DNA from: Tuctoria greenei
Lineage: Eukaryota; Streptophyta; Magnoliopsida; Poales; Poaceae
DNA length: 64,000 nucleotides
NCBI GenBank assembly: GCA_036927565.1
Contig: JAYESD010000005.1
Coordinates: 149,123,196 to 149,187,195 of the forward strand
Reading direction: 5' to 3'
Part shown: positions 35,027-47,061 of the stretch, piece by piece
Layout: every line of letters begins with the position of its first letter
How positions within the stretch are numbered: the first letter of the stretch is position 1
Program-made: the position numbers and the translations under genes
Notes under the pieces: generated by a model
What the model was told of the DNA's origin: nothing
Seen by the model: only the letters and a program-made list of their open reading frames with translations
Databases searched by the model: none

Positions 35027-36522
35027 ATGTCGAGCACCAATGATGAAATATCTGATTTCGAGGCTGAGATGGACCACGAAGTCGTGCTTCGGTCCTCGAC
35101 AAGCCTTAGCAAGAAGCGCAAAGAGCGCCCTTCCGAGCCGGCACCTTCTCCTCCCCAGTCTTGAAGGAAGGTGCTCGCGAAGAAGCCAACATCCAAGGCT
35201 TCTGCTGGAGGTGGCCCTCGCCAAGCCAAGGGCAAGGGCAAAGGAATTGCAACGGGCCCGATTGGTCCACTAAATCTATCAGCTCCAAGGGAAGGGGCCA
35301 GGGATCCCGCAGAGGAGAGATTCAACGGAAAAGGCAGTGACACGGCGGCCATGTTAAGGAATGTTGATTGTTACAGCCATCCGAAGCAAGCTACCAATGG
35401 GAGGTTTTGGAGCAATTTTCATGCAGATTTCTACAAGACCGTCTATCTCCCAATGATGTCGCCTGTGGTGCGCAGCCAATGGATAGATTGGGTGCACTTT
35501 CAGAAGAAGGGCTGCTCACCCTTTATCGAGGTGGTCGAGGCAATGGAAAGGCAAGGCTTGAGGGACCTCTTCTCTTTCAGAAATAATTGGAATGATGAGA
35601 TCATCACGCAGTTCTATGCTACGTGCCACTTTCTAGTGACGAGGAAGAGCGGGTGACTTGGATGACTCACGGATCCAAGTACACCGTTACCTATGAAGAG
35701 TTTGCAAGATTGCTGCATCTTGACACCTCAAGCAATGACAACCTGATCATCCACAACATGGGTGTCACTGAGAAGGACAGGATGAAGTTCCTCTATGAAC
35801 CCAACTCCAAGTTCAAACCCCCTTCTACCAAGAATATCAAGCCTTTCTTTGTGGTGTTGAAAAGGGTTTTAAGGAAGACAATTGCCCCCAAGGATGGGGA
35901 TGCTGGAAGTGCGCAGGGGTACCTCAGGACCTTGATGAAGGTCATTAGCAAAGACAGGAAATTTGATGTCTTTGACTATATCTGGAACGACATGGTCAAC
36001 ATCTCTTGCACGCCGAATAGGTCCTGTGGCTACGCACCTTATCTCATGTTTATGATTGAGAAGGTCACAGGAATATAGTTCATCAAGGACTTGGAGCACC
36101 TTCCCTTGAGGCCCCAGATGCCTCAACAGCCAAGTATTCAAGCTGCTCCATCTCCAGCTTCCAGCCCTGAGGCTCTAGCCAGAGCCAGTGCCAAAGCTTG
36201 GGCTGCTCCCGCCACTAGAGCCCCTCCTCAAAAGGGGTCCCCAAGAGGTATCTTGAAGTACCTGACTGCCATTTTTGCCTCCTACAAAAAGGCCGAAGTG
36301 AATGCCCACAAGCTTAACAAGAGAAGAAAGGCTGGCATGAGATATGACAAGGAGAATGTGAAGCAGATTTGCCAAAAGCCAGAGATCGAGTTCATTAGAT
36401 CTCCAGTAATTTCTGATGACTCTGACTTTGATTTCACCGAGCTCGGGGGCTTGACTCCCTCTGAGCTTGCCTACTTTGGCATTAGGGACTCAAGTGGTTC
36501 CGCTCCTCCTCCTCCTCATTAG
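35027..36522 (+). pseudogene. Extra sense-strand ORF of family II copy 1 ('putative plant transposon protein' type)
   Basis: ATG 35027 (MSSTNDEISDFEAEMD) opens a frame with breaks: TGA 35162, a frameshift near 35630 and TAG 36076. An N-terminal acidic then Lys-rich part has nuclear-signal-like SKKRKER. The central domain (FYKTVYLPMMSPVVRSQWIDW, YATCHF, DEEERVTWMTHGSKYTV, YEEFARLLHL) resembles the domain often labelled putative plant transposon protein (PF20167). The C-terminus is Ala/Pro-rich, then acidic. No signal peptide or membrane segment is evident, so an envelope-like label is not supported. It lies where Sireviruses carry their additional ORF. Confidence 0.75.
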
Positions 36523-37032
36523 CCAGAGGATGAAGATGAAGACGATGAGAGGACCGGCAACGAGGCTTGAAGACTTTAGGTCCCTCCTCTCCTTCTTTTT
36601 GGCGTCTTGAGCCAAAGGGGGAGAGATTGAGGGGGAGTCTTAGGTTTTAGCTGTAGGATGCAAGGAGAGCTTCTTTCTATGTATTTTGTCTATTTTGTGG
36701 GTTGTAAAACTCTTAATGTGCTCTTATGGTATTTTTGATCTTGTAATGCAATGTTTCGCACTACTTATAAAGAAATGTATGAAATATGGGATTTTGCTAT
36801 AAGAATGACATATATGCTTGATGTGTTGATGTCAATTATGTCATTCTCATCATGATTATTGCTTCTATACACTTAGTTCTACATCCCACCATAAAGAGTG
36901 CACATAGGGATCATGTTTTCATTGCTTAATGTATTTTAAACTCATATGTGCACACTTTATGAAAATCTCAACTTTTCATCATATTTTGTGAAATTTCAAT
37001 TGGTTGTCATCAATCACCAAAAAGAGGGAGAT
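36523..37032 (+). other. 3' untranslated region and polypurine tract of family II copy 1
   Basis: The stretch is AT-rich with no coding frame. GGGGGAGAG and GAGGGGGAG tracts lie at about 36607-36635, and a final tract AAAAAGAGGGAGAT directly precedes the LTR at 37033. Confidence 0.7.
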
Positions 37033-38537
37033 TGAAAGTGCATCTAGGAATCCCTTGTGGGTTTTGGATGATTTATGACAAGCAAATGAGATCCTAACCA
37101 CTTTGTTGAGATGAGCACGGGTTCTAATGTGAAAATGAGTATGGTGCCAAAAAGAAAGGAGAATGAGGGACAATGCGGAAAAGAGCTCAAGAAACAAGTG
37201 TAGTAGATCATTGTGTATGGAGTGTGTTAAGGAAACACATCCCAAGAGCTCAAGCACAAATAACCACACACATTGCACATATTTATACAGGACCGGACAA
37301 GTCGACTGACCCCAGACTAGTTCGATTTCTTTCTGCACAAGATCAGACAAGTCCGATATCACCACGGACTAGTCCGATATCTCTCTAACTAGAATCGAAC
37401 TAGTCCTCCCCAGTGCGGACTAGTCCTCCAAACACTTCACAAGTTGCACAAAATCGGACAAGTCCGATATTAGCACGAACTAGTCTGAAAAACCCTTTGA
37501 CCTAAATCGAACAAGTCCTCCAAGTGCGGACTTGTCCCCAATTCACTTAGGGTTTCACTTTTCTGGACAAGTCCAATATCCATTGGACTAGTCTGAAGAT
37601 TTCCAGAACCAAATTCGGACAAGTCCGCTTTGATCCGGACTAGTCCGATATTTCGGGACACCTAGGGTTTGCTACACACAGCACACTGAACTAGTCCGGT
37701 GTCCACCACGGACTAGTCCGATATTCCTAAATCCTAACGGTTACTTTTGGGAACCCCATATAAATAGGTGTACACGGACCATCATTCAATAGCTCTCGAA
37801 CCTAGCACCGTCACACCTCCCAAGAGCCTAGAAAACACCTCTCTCCACGAAATCAAATGCAAGAAAGATCAATCCCTTGAATATACACTTTGAATCATTG
37901 TAGAGACATGATTCATCACTCATTGATCTCTTTGTTTGATTCCCTAACACACTCCTATGGTTTTTCATTGTGATCTTTCGAGTGTGTTCTTGGTGGTGTT
38001 CATATTGTAATCTTGGGGAGCCCTCAACGTGTGAGAAGTCCCCTTGAATTTGGCTATTTGCCCTTTGTGATAAGTGAAGAGGATTGGCCTCTGTGGCGAT
38101 CCGACGAGGGTAGGGTTGGAGAAGACCCGATCCTTTTGTGGACTCCTCAACGTGGATGTAGGTTGCCTCTGTGGGAACCGAACCACAGGATAAAGTGCTT
38201 GTGTTCTTACATTGCGCTCATTGTTCTTATACTTCATATCAATCTAGGGTTTCAATCAATCTTGCTAACTTTACGTTGAAACATTGAATATAAGATTGAC
38301 TTGTGGTACATCCTAGTTCATAATCGTGTAACACTTCAATTACAAGTATCTTTCCGCTGCATACATCCTAGGATCAAGATAATCGATCAAATTTGATAAA
38401 CCTACACAGTATACACTGGACTAGTCCGCACTCGACCGGACTAGTCTGATATCTCGAGATTTGATCTGGTTGTTAAGTGTTGTAGGTTCCGACAAAATTC
38501 AAAAAGGCCTATTCACCCCCCCTCTAGGCCACATTCA
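37033..38537 (+). repeat. 3' LTR of family II copy 1
   Basis: It is complete at 1505 bp, starting TGAAAGTGCATCTAGG and ending CACATTCA. The palindrome array lies at about 37290-37720, TATA at 37758-37768 and the conserved U5 thereafter. Two more motif copies (38411-38450) sit near the 3' end. Confidence 0.93.
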
Positions 38538-38878
38538 CATTGAAATGTTGGAATTAAAGTTGATCATTGCAATATAGTGTTTCGCTTTTACAATACATTC
38601 AGTTTGTCAATTGCTTTCCGCTGCATAGGCTACTAGACGTGAAATTAATGATCAATCTTGATCTTTCTAGTCCACAAATACCGGACTAGTCCGCACCATA
38701 CTAGACTAGTCCAGCCTCCCCATATTTGATCTATTAGTTAAGTGTTTAAGGGTTCGACAAAAGTTCAGAAAGCCTATACAACACCCCCCTCTAAGCTACA
38801 TTTAATTTGTATCAGAGCCAAACTCTTCAAAAGAGACTCACTGCTCGAAGTAACTATGTCAGACTTCAAGGGTGAACA
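38538..38878 (+). mobile_element. Family II copy 2, first block: LTR end, primer site and first codons of gag
   Basis: The LTR tail (38538-38804) aligns with the end of the copy 1 LTR and keeps two ACTAGTCC motifs. The primer site reads TTTGTATCAGAGCC, with one change. ATG 38856 begins MSDFKGEH. The reading is then cut by a family I element and resumes at 48762. The left edge is the insertion point of copy 1. Confidence 0.88.
38874..38878 (+). repeat. Target site duplication GAACA, left
   Basis: The five bases before the LTR at 38879 are identical to 48762-48766 after the 3' LTR. Confidence 0.9.
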
Positions 38879-40561
38879 TGTGAGACCTATGTGTCCTGAA
38901 TACATTAGCTTTGACAATAAAAGTTTTGAATACTACCAAAATACCTTTTTAACAAGGTCCAACTTTAGGTCCGAGCTCCTGCAAGGTCCAACCATAGGTT
39001 TGGCTTGTTTAGGGTAGCTCCGGCAAGGTCCAACGCTAGGTCCGACTAGCTTTGGTAAGCTCCGGCACTAGGTCCAACTAGATTTGGTTAGCTCCGGTGC
39101 TAGGTCCTGCTAGCTTTGGTATGTTCTGGCGCTACATCCTGTTAGTTTTGGTAAGCTTCGGTTCAAGGTCCGGTTAGCATTGGCAGGGTTCAGAGCTTGA
39201 TCGCAGTGGTTCTGCTTTTAACTTGCGATGACTCGTACTTTCTTTACATTGATGAAAAGTTTTCTTAGTAATATTTTACTAAGTTTTTGGTTGTTATGGC
39301 TGATATTATTTTGCTATGGTTTGCAAAATGCTTATGTGAGGTGCTCACGTAAGGTGTTGTGGTTTCGGAACTAACGAGAGTCCAGTCGTGGACTTGTGCT
39401 CGGAAGTATTGGTTTTTTATTCATGTGCAGCTGTTGCTTGAGTTCATGACACGGCTGCTGAGGGGATCCATTGGACTAGTCTCAGGGAGGAGATGAGGTT
39501 CCAACAATCAAGTTCGGGGGGAACTGTGGTTGAGCTGATCAGGAGATCATGCAGGGTGATTGAATCAAGGACAATGCATACGAAGGAAACTGTATGTCGA
39601 AGGAAGGTGTTTGCACGTATGCATGCGGTGCATGACATGGCAACATGGTTCTGCAGACGGGTTATGGAAGGAAAGATCAGGTTAGAAGGATCGGATCATA
39701 TCGAATGATGACTTCGGCTGCGGTAGAGTCGGTTTTGGCTCGAATATGAAAAGTATCGAGTTGGTTATGATATTTTTCATATGGTACACGAAGTTAGTTT
39801 GTTTTAGGAATGTGGGATACGATCCTAAGCTGTTTGGAAGTCTTATGATTTCTTCTATATGTGTATAGAAGAGTCTTGAGCAGTTATGGAAAGTTTTGAT
39901 TCGTGAATTGAGTACGATTAGAGTCCTGATTAAGTTTGGGTTGGCCTAAGGGCTTGTTATAAAAGTAAGGGAGCCCAGAGCTCGGGGTAGACGACTTTGG
40001 GGCTGTTCCTTGTGAGTTTTGATCAGTAAAATTTGTAGTCTAATGGAACTTTTGTGCCTTGTTTGTCCGACTTGTTTTCTTCAAGTCTTTCTTGTTAAGT
40101 TTTTGCACAGCACTACCTTGCTTTGGTATTTTTATGATTACTCGAGTGTTACAGATCCGATTGCCATGATTCTTTTTGGGTTGTTTTCAAAACATAATTT
40201 TATTCAACTGTGGAAATTTCACGGTCATTGGATTTGTTGTTTCTGATCTACACGATTTTCTTTGCAGTGTTCTAGAACTATTTTTCTCGGGTAGGATAGA
40301 TTGACCTTTGTTCAATATTTCCATCGTAACATGAGTTTCTCTCGACGGATTTTTGTGATTCTTGTTGTGACATCTTCGAGACTTGATTCTCTATAAACTA
40401 TGCTAGTTTTGTCACAGTTGAGCACGTCTAGATTAGTCGCACACACAGTTTCTTTAATAGATCAGTTTTCTGTCGAGGGGTGTTTTTGTTGCTTCAGCTC
40501 AAAAGTTTTAATCTACTATTCACCCCCTCTAGTAGTTTTACACGTTCTCTTCGATCCTACA
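38879..40561 (+). repeat. 5' LTR, family I copy c
   Basis: It is 1683 bp, TGTGAGACC to CCTACA. CTCCGG and GGTCCGACTAG motifs are clustered at 38960-39190. The short LTR ORF found in other copies has lost its ATG here. Confidence 0.92.
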
Positions 40562-40576
40562 ATTGGTATCAGAGCC
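40562..40576 (+). other. Primer-binding site, family I copy c
   Basis: ATTGGTATCAGAGCC follows the LTR, a perfect Met-tRNA type site. Confidence 0.9.
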
Positions 40577-40622
40577 ACGGTGCTCTACTCTTTGTGATTT
40601 GTGCATGTTTTGACTAATCATC

Positions 40623-42967
40623 ATGGAGAAATACTATGCCAAACCTTGTGTGTTTGGTGGTATCGATTTTCAGGTTTGGAAGGCACGCATTGAAGCCTTT
40701 ATCCTGACACAAGGCTTTGCCATATGGGAAAAAGGTATATGAACCTTGTGAAGTGCCACCAAACAATCAACTTATTGCTATGAACCTATGGGACGTTGAC
40801 AACAACAACAAAGCCCGAAATGTAATCATTCAGGAACTCACTCAAAGCGAATTTGATTTTGTCACGCACCTCCAATCAGCATACGATGTTTGGATAGCTC
40901 TTTCTAATTATCACGAAGGTTCCAACACAATCAAGGAGGTTAAACAAGATATGTTCAAAAAGGAATACATGTGCTTCGAGATGCAACTTGGTGAGTCCAT
41001 GGATCAACCTTATTCCTGATTTAATAAAATTCTTAGTAATCTACATAGTGTCAACATAACTTTTCTGATGCTGAGAATGCTAGGCATCTCCTTAGTGCAT
41101 TAGACATGACAATATGGGAGATGAAAGTAACATCCATTCATGAATCAACTGTCATGAGTACTCTTACTTTAGATGTGCTTTACTCTAAACTAAAAATTAA
41201 TGAAATTGACATCTTATCACGTAAGAATCCAAATAAGTCTATTGCATTTGTTTCATGATGTGATATGCCTAGCTCCGGCCAATCATCATCTTGCAATACT
41301 CTTGCTTTGTTGTTCTCACTAACCCTGGAGCAGATCGACGAATTTCTAGAAGAGGAGTTAGCACTCATCTCTACCATATTCTCAAAAGCATTGCAAAATG
41401 TGAGAACTAGAAGGAGAGGAAGCTCCGGACCTCAACAATTCTTTGAATGTTGTAAGACAGGACACTTTTGTATGAATGCCCTAACCTTTCAGATCCAACT
41501 ACCCGTGAAGAAAAGCAAAATAAGGTCAAGACCACTTCTGAAAACTCCAACAAGAAAAAGAAGGGTTCCATAGGACGCAAGATGATAAACAGCTTCATCA
41601 CCGCACTTGAAGAGCTCAGTTTAAGTGATGTAGACATTGGAAGTGGTGAAGATGATGACGATCTGGCCAACATATGCTTCATGGCAGGCAAAACAAGATC
41701 AAGATCAAGTTAGGAGGATGCAGAACACAATAGTGATGATGATGAGGTATGTTCTACCTGTAATGAAATGTGTGATGCAATTTCTCATGCAACTATTATT
41801 GTCAAGAAAAAGGACAAAAAGGTTAGGTATAATGTTGCTAAAATTGAATCACTGGAATCAGAAAACAACCACTTAAAAACTTTGATTCGTAGTGATGATG
41901 CATGTCCCTCATGTGACTTAATCTATGAACAATTGTCCACATTAAGAAGTGCACACTCCTCCACTCTAGATAGACTTGATGAGGAAATTGAAAAGAACAA
42001 AAAGTTGTCTAACTTTAATGTTAAAAACTTAAAAGATGCCTCTTGTTCTACAGATGATTTACATTGTTCTACATGTTGTAATCTTGATATGAAACTCAAA
42101 GCTGCAAGGAAGAAATTTCCATTCTGAACCATGCTTTACGATCACATGAAGTTAAAAAACGGTTCTAACTGGAAACATAAAGGAAAAGCTTCATGTAAAG
42201 ACTGCCTAGTTTTATTTAAAGAACTTGAAAATAAAAATAACATACTAGAGCGGTTTTACAATGGGCACAAGAATCTAAACTTGCTATTGAATTCTTCTAT
42301 ACCTTGCAATGATAAAAATTTTTTAGATTTTGATTCCCATGCTTATTCTAAAACACATCCACTTCATGTTGTAAAATCATTTGGAAAAAGGTTTAATCAA
42401 GACTGTACCTAAACAAAAGGATATGATTTTTAAATCTGCAGGAGTACTTACTGTGATAAATATGGTCATGTCGTAGATTTCCGTTATAGACTAGCTAAAC
42501 AAATTAATAACGATAAAATGTCTGCTAGATCTCATAACTTTCATGCTAAACCTAAAATTATAAACATGCAACCTGCTTTAATGAGTCAGAAATTTGAAAA
42601 AGTAGCTTCCGGACCTTCTGGTAAGAGATATGCAAAGGCATCTCCGGTAGTTCCGATAGCTCCGAGAGCTCTTGGACCTTCTATTGTTCCCTTCAGAACA
42701 TAAGTTTTTGCATCTGGAGCTTCAACTTTTTCCTTTGGAACTGCTGCTTTTACCTTTGGAGCTACTCGTTTTTGTGCTAAACATAAAAAAACTTTAAAAT
42801 CAGTAGTTAAGAATATAAAACCACAAACTTTGAGTCATAAACCTATTGTTTTATCACAGCTTTCGCGTGTTTTTCCTATTGCACGTCGTGTGACTCAGTA
42901 CTGGATTCCTAAATACCTTTTGACTAACCCCAGTATTGAGTCATCGATGTATTGTGCTTCTGTGTAG
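40623..42967 (+). pseudogene. gag of family I copy c
   Basis: The start MEKYYAKPC is at ATG 40623. A frameshift near 40725-40735 separates it from EPCEVPPNNQLIAMN; more breaks occur near 41010, 41050, 41258, 41475 and 41713. The zinc knuckle reads FFECCKTGHF with its first Cys and a Gly changed. The coiled-coil and Cys-rich parts (41768-42412) are recognisable. A stretch of TCCGG motifs lies at 42607-42700. It ends at TAG 42965-42967, the position shared with copies a and d. Confidence 0.86.
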
Positions 42968-45900
42968 GTTACACGCTTGAGGAAGGAGAACATTTGGATT
43001 GTGGATTCAGGTTGCTCACTCCACATGACAGGTAACAAAGAAGGTTCTCCTCCCTCTCTTTTTTGTCACGTGTAGAGAATGTTACTTTTGCCAATAATTC
43101 TTCAACTCCTATAATTCCTAAGGGTTCAGTTAGAGTAAATGATCACTACACTTTGAAGGATGTGGCACTTGTTAAAAATCTGAAATACAACTTGCTTTCT
43201 GTTTCACAACTGCTAGATGAAAATCTAAAAATTATTTTCTAAAAATTGATGCAAAGTTGTAAATTCGAATAGTATGCTTATTTTTAACATGCCTCGATTT
43301 GGAAGAGTTTTTAAGCTGATTTTGATATGTCTTCCTCTACGCATTGGTGTCTAGTTGCTAATGATTCAAAGGACTTATATTTTTTGCATCGTAGAGTTGG
43401 TCATGGAGGCTTTGATCATCTAACACGTGTTAGTGCTCTTGATCGCATGCGTGGTTTGCCTAAGCTTAAAGGGGACAAAGAAATTGTGTGCTCTTGTTGT
43501 AGACATGCTAAGATGGTTGCAGGTTCACATACTCCTCTCCAAATGATCATGACAACTGAACGAGGTCAATGTTTGCGCCTTGACACTGTAGGACCTTCAC
43601 GTGTTCAATCCTTCGGAGGTAAATGGTATGTTCTTGTGATTGTTGATGATGATTCTAGATACTCTTAGGTTTACTTTATGGCGTCTAAGAATGAAGTTTT
43701 ATTCACTCTAGAACTTTATTTCTTAGATTATCAATTGATCACTCAGGATATTTAAAAGCAATTAGAAGTGATAACGGAACTGAATTTAAAAATCAATCTT
43801 TTGATCACTTTTGCTTTGAAAATGATCATCAATATTCTTCACCATATGTACCTCAACAAAACGGTGTTGTAGAAAGAAAGAATAGAATCTTAGTTGAGAT
43901 GGCTAGGACTATGCTTGATGAATATCAAACTCCTAGAAAATTTTGGGATGAGGCAATTGCAACCGCTTGTTATGTCTCAAATCGTGTTTTCTTGCGCGCT
44001 AAGCTAGGTAAAACACCATATTAGCTTCGGTTTGGACATAGGCCTAGTGTTACACACTTTCGGGTCTTTAGTTGCACATTCTTTATTAAGAAACATGGTA
44101 ATCTTGATAAATTTGAACCTAGATCCACTGATGGCATGTTTCTTGGTTATCCGTCTCATACTAGAGGCTACCGTGTGCTTTTACTTGACACTAACAAAAA
44201 ATTGGAGGCTTGTGAGGTGTCTTTTGATGAAGCTAGCCCAGGTAGTAGATCAAACATTGCAGGTCCAGATCCATATCCTCAGGGGGAGGGTATTTTTGAA
44301 GAAGAAGAAGAAGAGTCTGTGATATTGCCTGATAGTTCCGAAGCTGACATGTGTCTAGCTCCAAACATTGAACAAGCTCTCACTACCATCTCTGCTGGTC
44401 CTGATCATCCACAAGTCACAAGCTCATCAATCTGCGACGAACCTGATGAAGAAAAAGCTTGTGAGACATCTGTTCCCCTACGGATTTACAAGAATCATCC
44501 CCCGCAACAGATAATTAGAAGCTTGCATGAACGAGTTACAAGATCCAGGTTTTCTGACCCCAATTCTCATGCTCATTCTTCTTTTGTTATTTCTTTTGAA
44601 CCCAAAGATATATCACACGCACTCAGTAATGATTCTTGGATTATTGTCGTGCAAGAAGAGTTAGAAAATTTTGAATGAAATAATGTTTGGAAACTTGTAC
44701 CTCCACCTCAAGATCACACTTTAATTGGAACTAAATGGGTGTTTCAAAATAAACAAAGTGAGGATGGGGTTGTGATTAGGAATAAGGCTAGATTGGTTGC
44801 TCAAGGTTTCACACAAATTGAAGGTCTAGATTTTGATGAAACTTTTGCTCCTGTTGCTAGAATAGACGCCATAAGAATTTTGTTAGCTTTTTCTGCATCT
44901 AAAGGTTTCAAGTTATATCAAATGGATGTAAAAAGTGCTTTTCTTAATGGCTACATAGATGAGGAGGTTTATGTTAAGCAACATCCTGGTTTTGAAAATC
45001 TAGATTTTCCTAATCATGTTTTCAAACTGACTAAAGCCTTGAATGATCCAAAACAAGCTCCTAGAGCATGGTATGATAGGTTAAAAACATTCTTACTCTA
45101 AAAGGAGTTTACCATGGGCAAGGTCGATACAACTCTTTTTGTACTTAAGCATGGAAATAACTCATTATTCGTTCAAGTGTATGTGGATGATATTATCTTT
45201 GGTTGTGCTTCTCATGATCTTGTGTCCAAGCTTTCAGCAATGATGAGTTCAGAATTTGAAATGAGTATGATGGGTGAACTCACTTACTTTTTGGGGCTGC
45301 AAATCAAGCAAACCAAGGAAGGTACCTTTGTGCATCAAATGAAGTATACAAGAGAACTTCTCAAGCGCTTCAACATGAATAAAAGCAAGCCTCTTCGGAC
45401 ACCAATGGGAACAATATCAACACTTGAACTTGATGAAGATTGTGAACCCGTGAATCAAAAAGAATATAGAAGCATGATCAGATCACTTTTTTACCTCATG
45501 GCATCAAGACAAGACATACAATTTAGCGTATGTCTTTGTGCACGGTTTCAAGCTTACCCACGTGCTTAACATCATCAAGCCATAAAAAGGATTCCCAGGT
45601 ACTTATATGGAACTCAGGAATTTGGCATTTTTCTTCCTTCTTCCTCAACCGTAACTTTGAATGCTTTTTCGGATGCTGATTTTGGGGGTTGTAGGATTGA
45701 TAGGAAAAGTACTACCAGTGCTTGTCATTTTCTTGGTAATTCACTTGTTGCTTGGTCCTCTAGAAAACAAAACTCAGTTGCACAATCTGCAGCCGGATCT
45801 GAATATGTAGTTGCTACTAGTGCTTGCTTACAAATTCTTTGGATTGTTCAAACACTTAAGGACTGTGGATTGATCTAGATAGTGTTGCACTATTTTGTGA

Positions 45901-46132
45901 TAACACTAGTTCCATTTTCATTGCTAAAAATCCCGTGCAACATTGTAGAATTAAGCACATTGATATTAGGTATCACTTTCTCTGTGATAGTGTTGAAAAA
46001 GGAAATATTGTGCTTCACCATGTAGATACCGAACAACAATTGGCTGACATATTCACAAAACATTTGGATTTCACTCATTTTTGTTACATTCATAGTGAAT
46101 TAGGGGTTATGCGTCCTCATGACTTAAATTGA
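42968..46132 (+). pseudogene. pol of family I copy c
   Basis: The protease motif VDSGCS is at about 43000, followed by a frameshifted HMTG region, pre-integrase HRRVGHGG (43387) and the integrase core (LDTVGPS, RSDNGTEF, NGVVERKN). A TAG at about 43666 and frameshifts near 43715 and 43830 break it. RT shows KARLVAQGFTQ, QMDVKSAFLNG and YVDD at 45180-45191. RNase H (DADFGGC, WSSRKQNS, LADIFTK) ends at 46132 with a break near 45875. Domain order is PR-IN-RT-RNase H, as expected for Ty1/copia. Confidence 0.88.
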
Positions 46133-47061
46133 GCGGGGGCTTTCAAATTTGGGATCTGAATTTAAAAATAAGATGAACATAATACTTCATACATATATGA
46201 CTTTGTGATTCCTTTTACATGCTGAATGTTCTTACTGCATTACTCATGTTATACATTTTGTAGTTTTCGCCATGACTAGTAATCGGAATAATTACTTACA
46301 CTAAATCTAGTCATGATCGAACTTTCTTGCTGTTTTGAACCTGTTGCATGATCACAAGTGCTTTCAATCATAATGAATTAATCAAGTAATCAACTCACAT
46401 GTTGAGTTTTATGAACAAATATAAATTGACAAAATACCAAGAGAATATGCATGCAACACACTTCTTGTTTTGAGATGGCTTATCATTGCACTTAGATATG
46501 AAGTTGGAAGAAGTTGTGTAAGACTAAAACCATGTCCTTAAGCTTATGATTGTGGAATGACATAGGCTTGGCTTGGTTGGTTAGAATAAGGCAGATGCAC
46601 ATATAATTTCTTGCAAATATCAAATGATCTAAAATTGTGCTTTGAAAATTAATAAAATGCAGCAACAAGTGTCATGCTTTCAGGTCTTGAAAATAGTTAA
46701 GTTTGTGAGATCATGACTTGCTTAAATTGACAATTATATTTGATCTCTAGCATGACTTACACTACTTTATGTATCTCATTGTTGTGATAGTGTTAGTTAC
46801 TTGATAGTATGACTTCGATGAGCTTTGTTTTATATGTATATGTTATAATGTTCTCATAACAAATTAAAATATCTCTTTTGTACCTTGTTGAATACATTGT
46901 CGAAGGGGGAGAAGATGCAAGGGGGAGAAATATGTATAGGGGAAGAAATTTATTTCTATCTCAATTTATTTTCAAAAAGAGGGAGAAATTGTTTTCAAAA
47001 CTTTTCATGCCAATGTTCGGAAGTTAAGTGGTGTTGCCAATGCATTCATCAAGGGGGATAT
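46133..47061 (+). other. 3' untranslated region with repeated polypurine tracts, family I copy c
   Basis: About 930 AT-rich bases with no coding frame. G-rich purine tracts occur at about 46905, 46920, 46938, 46978 and 47052, the last next to the LTR (AAGGGGGATAT). Confidence 0.75.

Larger units (their letters stand above)
27128..38537 (+). mobile_element. Ty1/copia family II (Sirevirus-like), copy 1
   Basis: It is bounded by a left LTR missing about its first 245 bases and a full right LTR of 1505 bp. Order is gag, PR, integrase, RT, RNase H, then an extra ORF and the 3' LTR. The DUF4219/UBN2-type gag with coiled coil, the extra ORF after pol and the palindrome-rich LTR fit the Sirevirus (SIRE/Maximus) group. 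A 250-base LTR sample (27838 against 38011 onward) differs at about 17 sites. The right flank at 38538 is LTR sequence of another family II copy, so copy 1 sits inside a relative. Confidence 0.9.

Noticed and set aside
35027..36522. Envelope gene in the Sirevirus-like element
   Set aside because: No signal peptide, membrane span or coiled-coil fusion region is visible; the central domain looks like a plant transposon protein.
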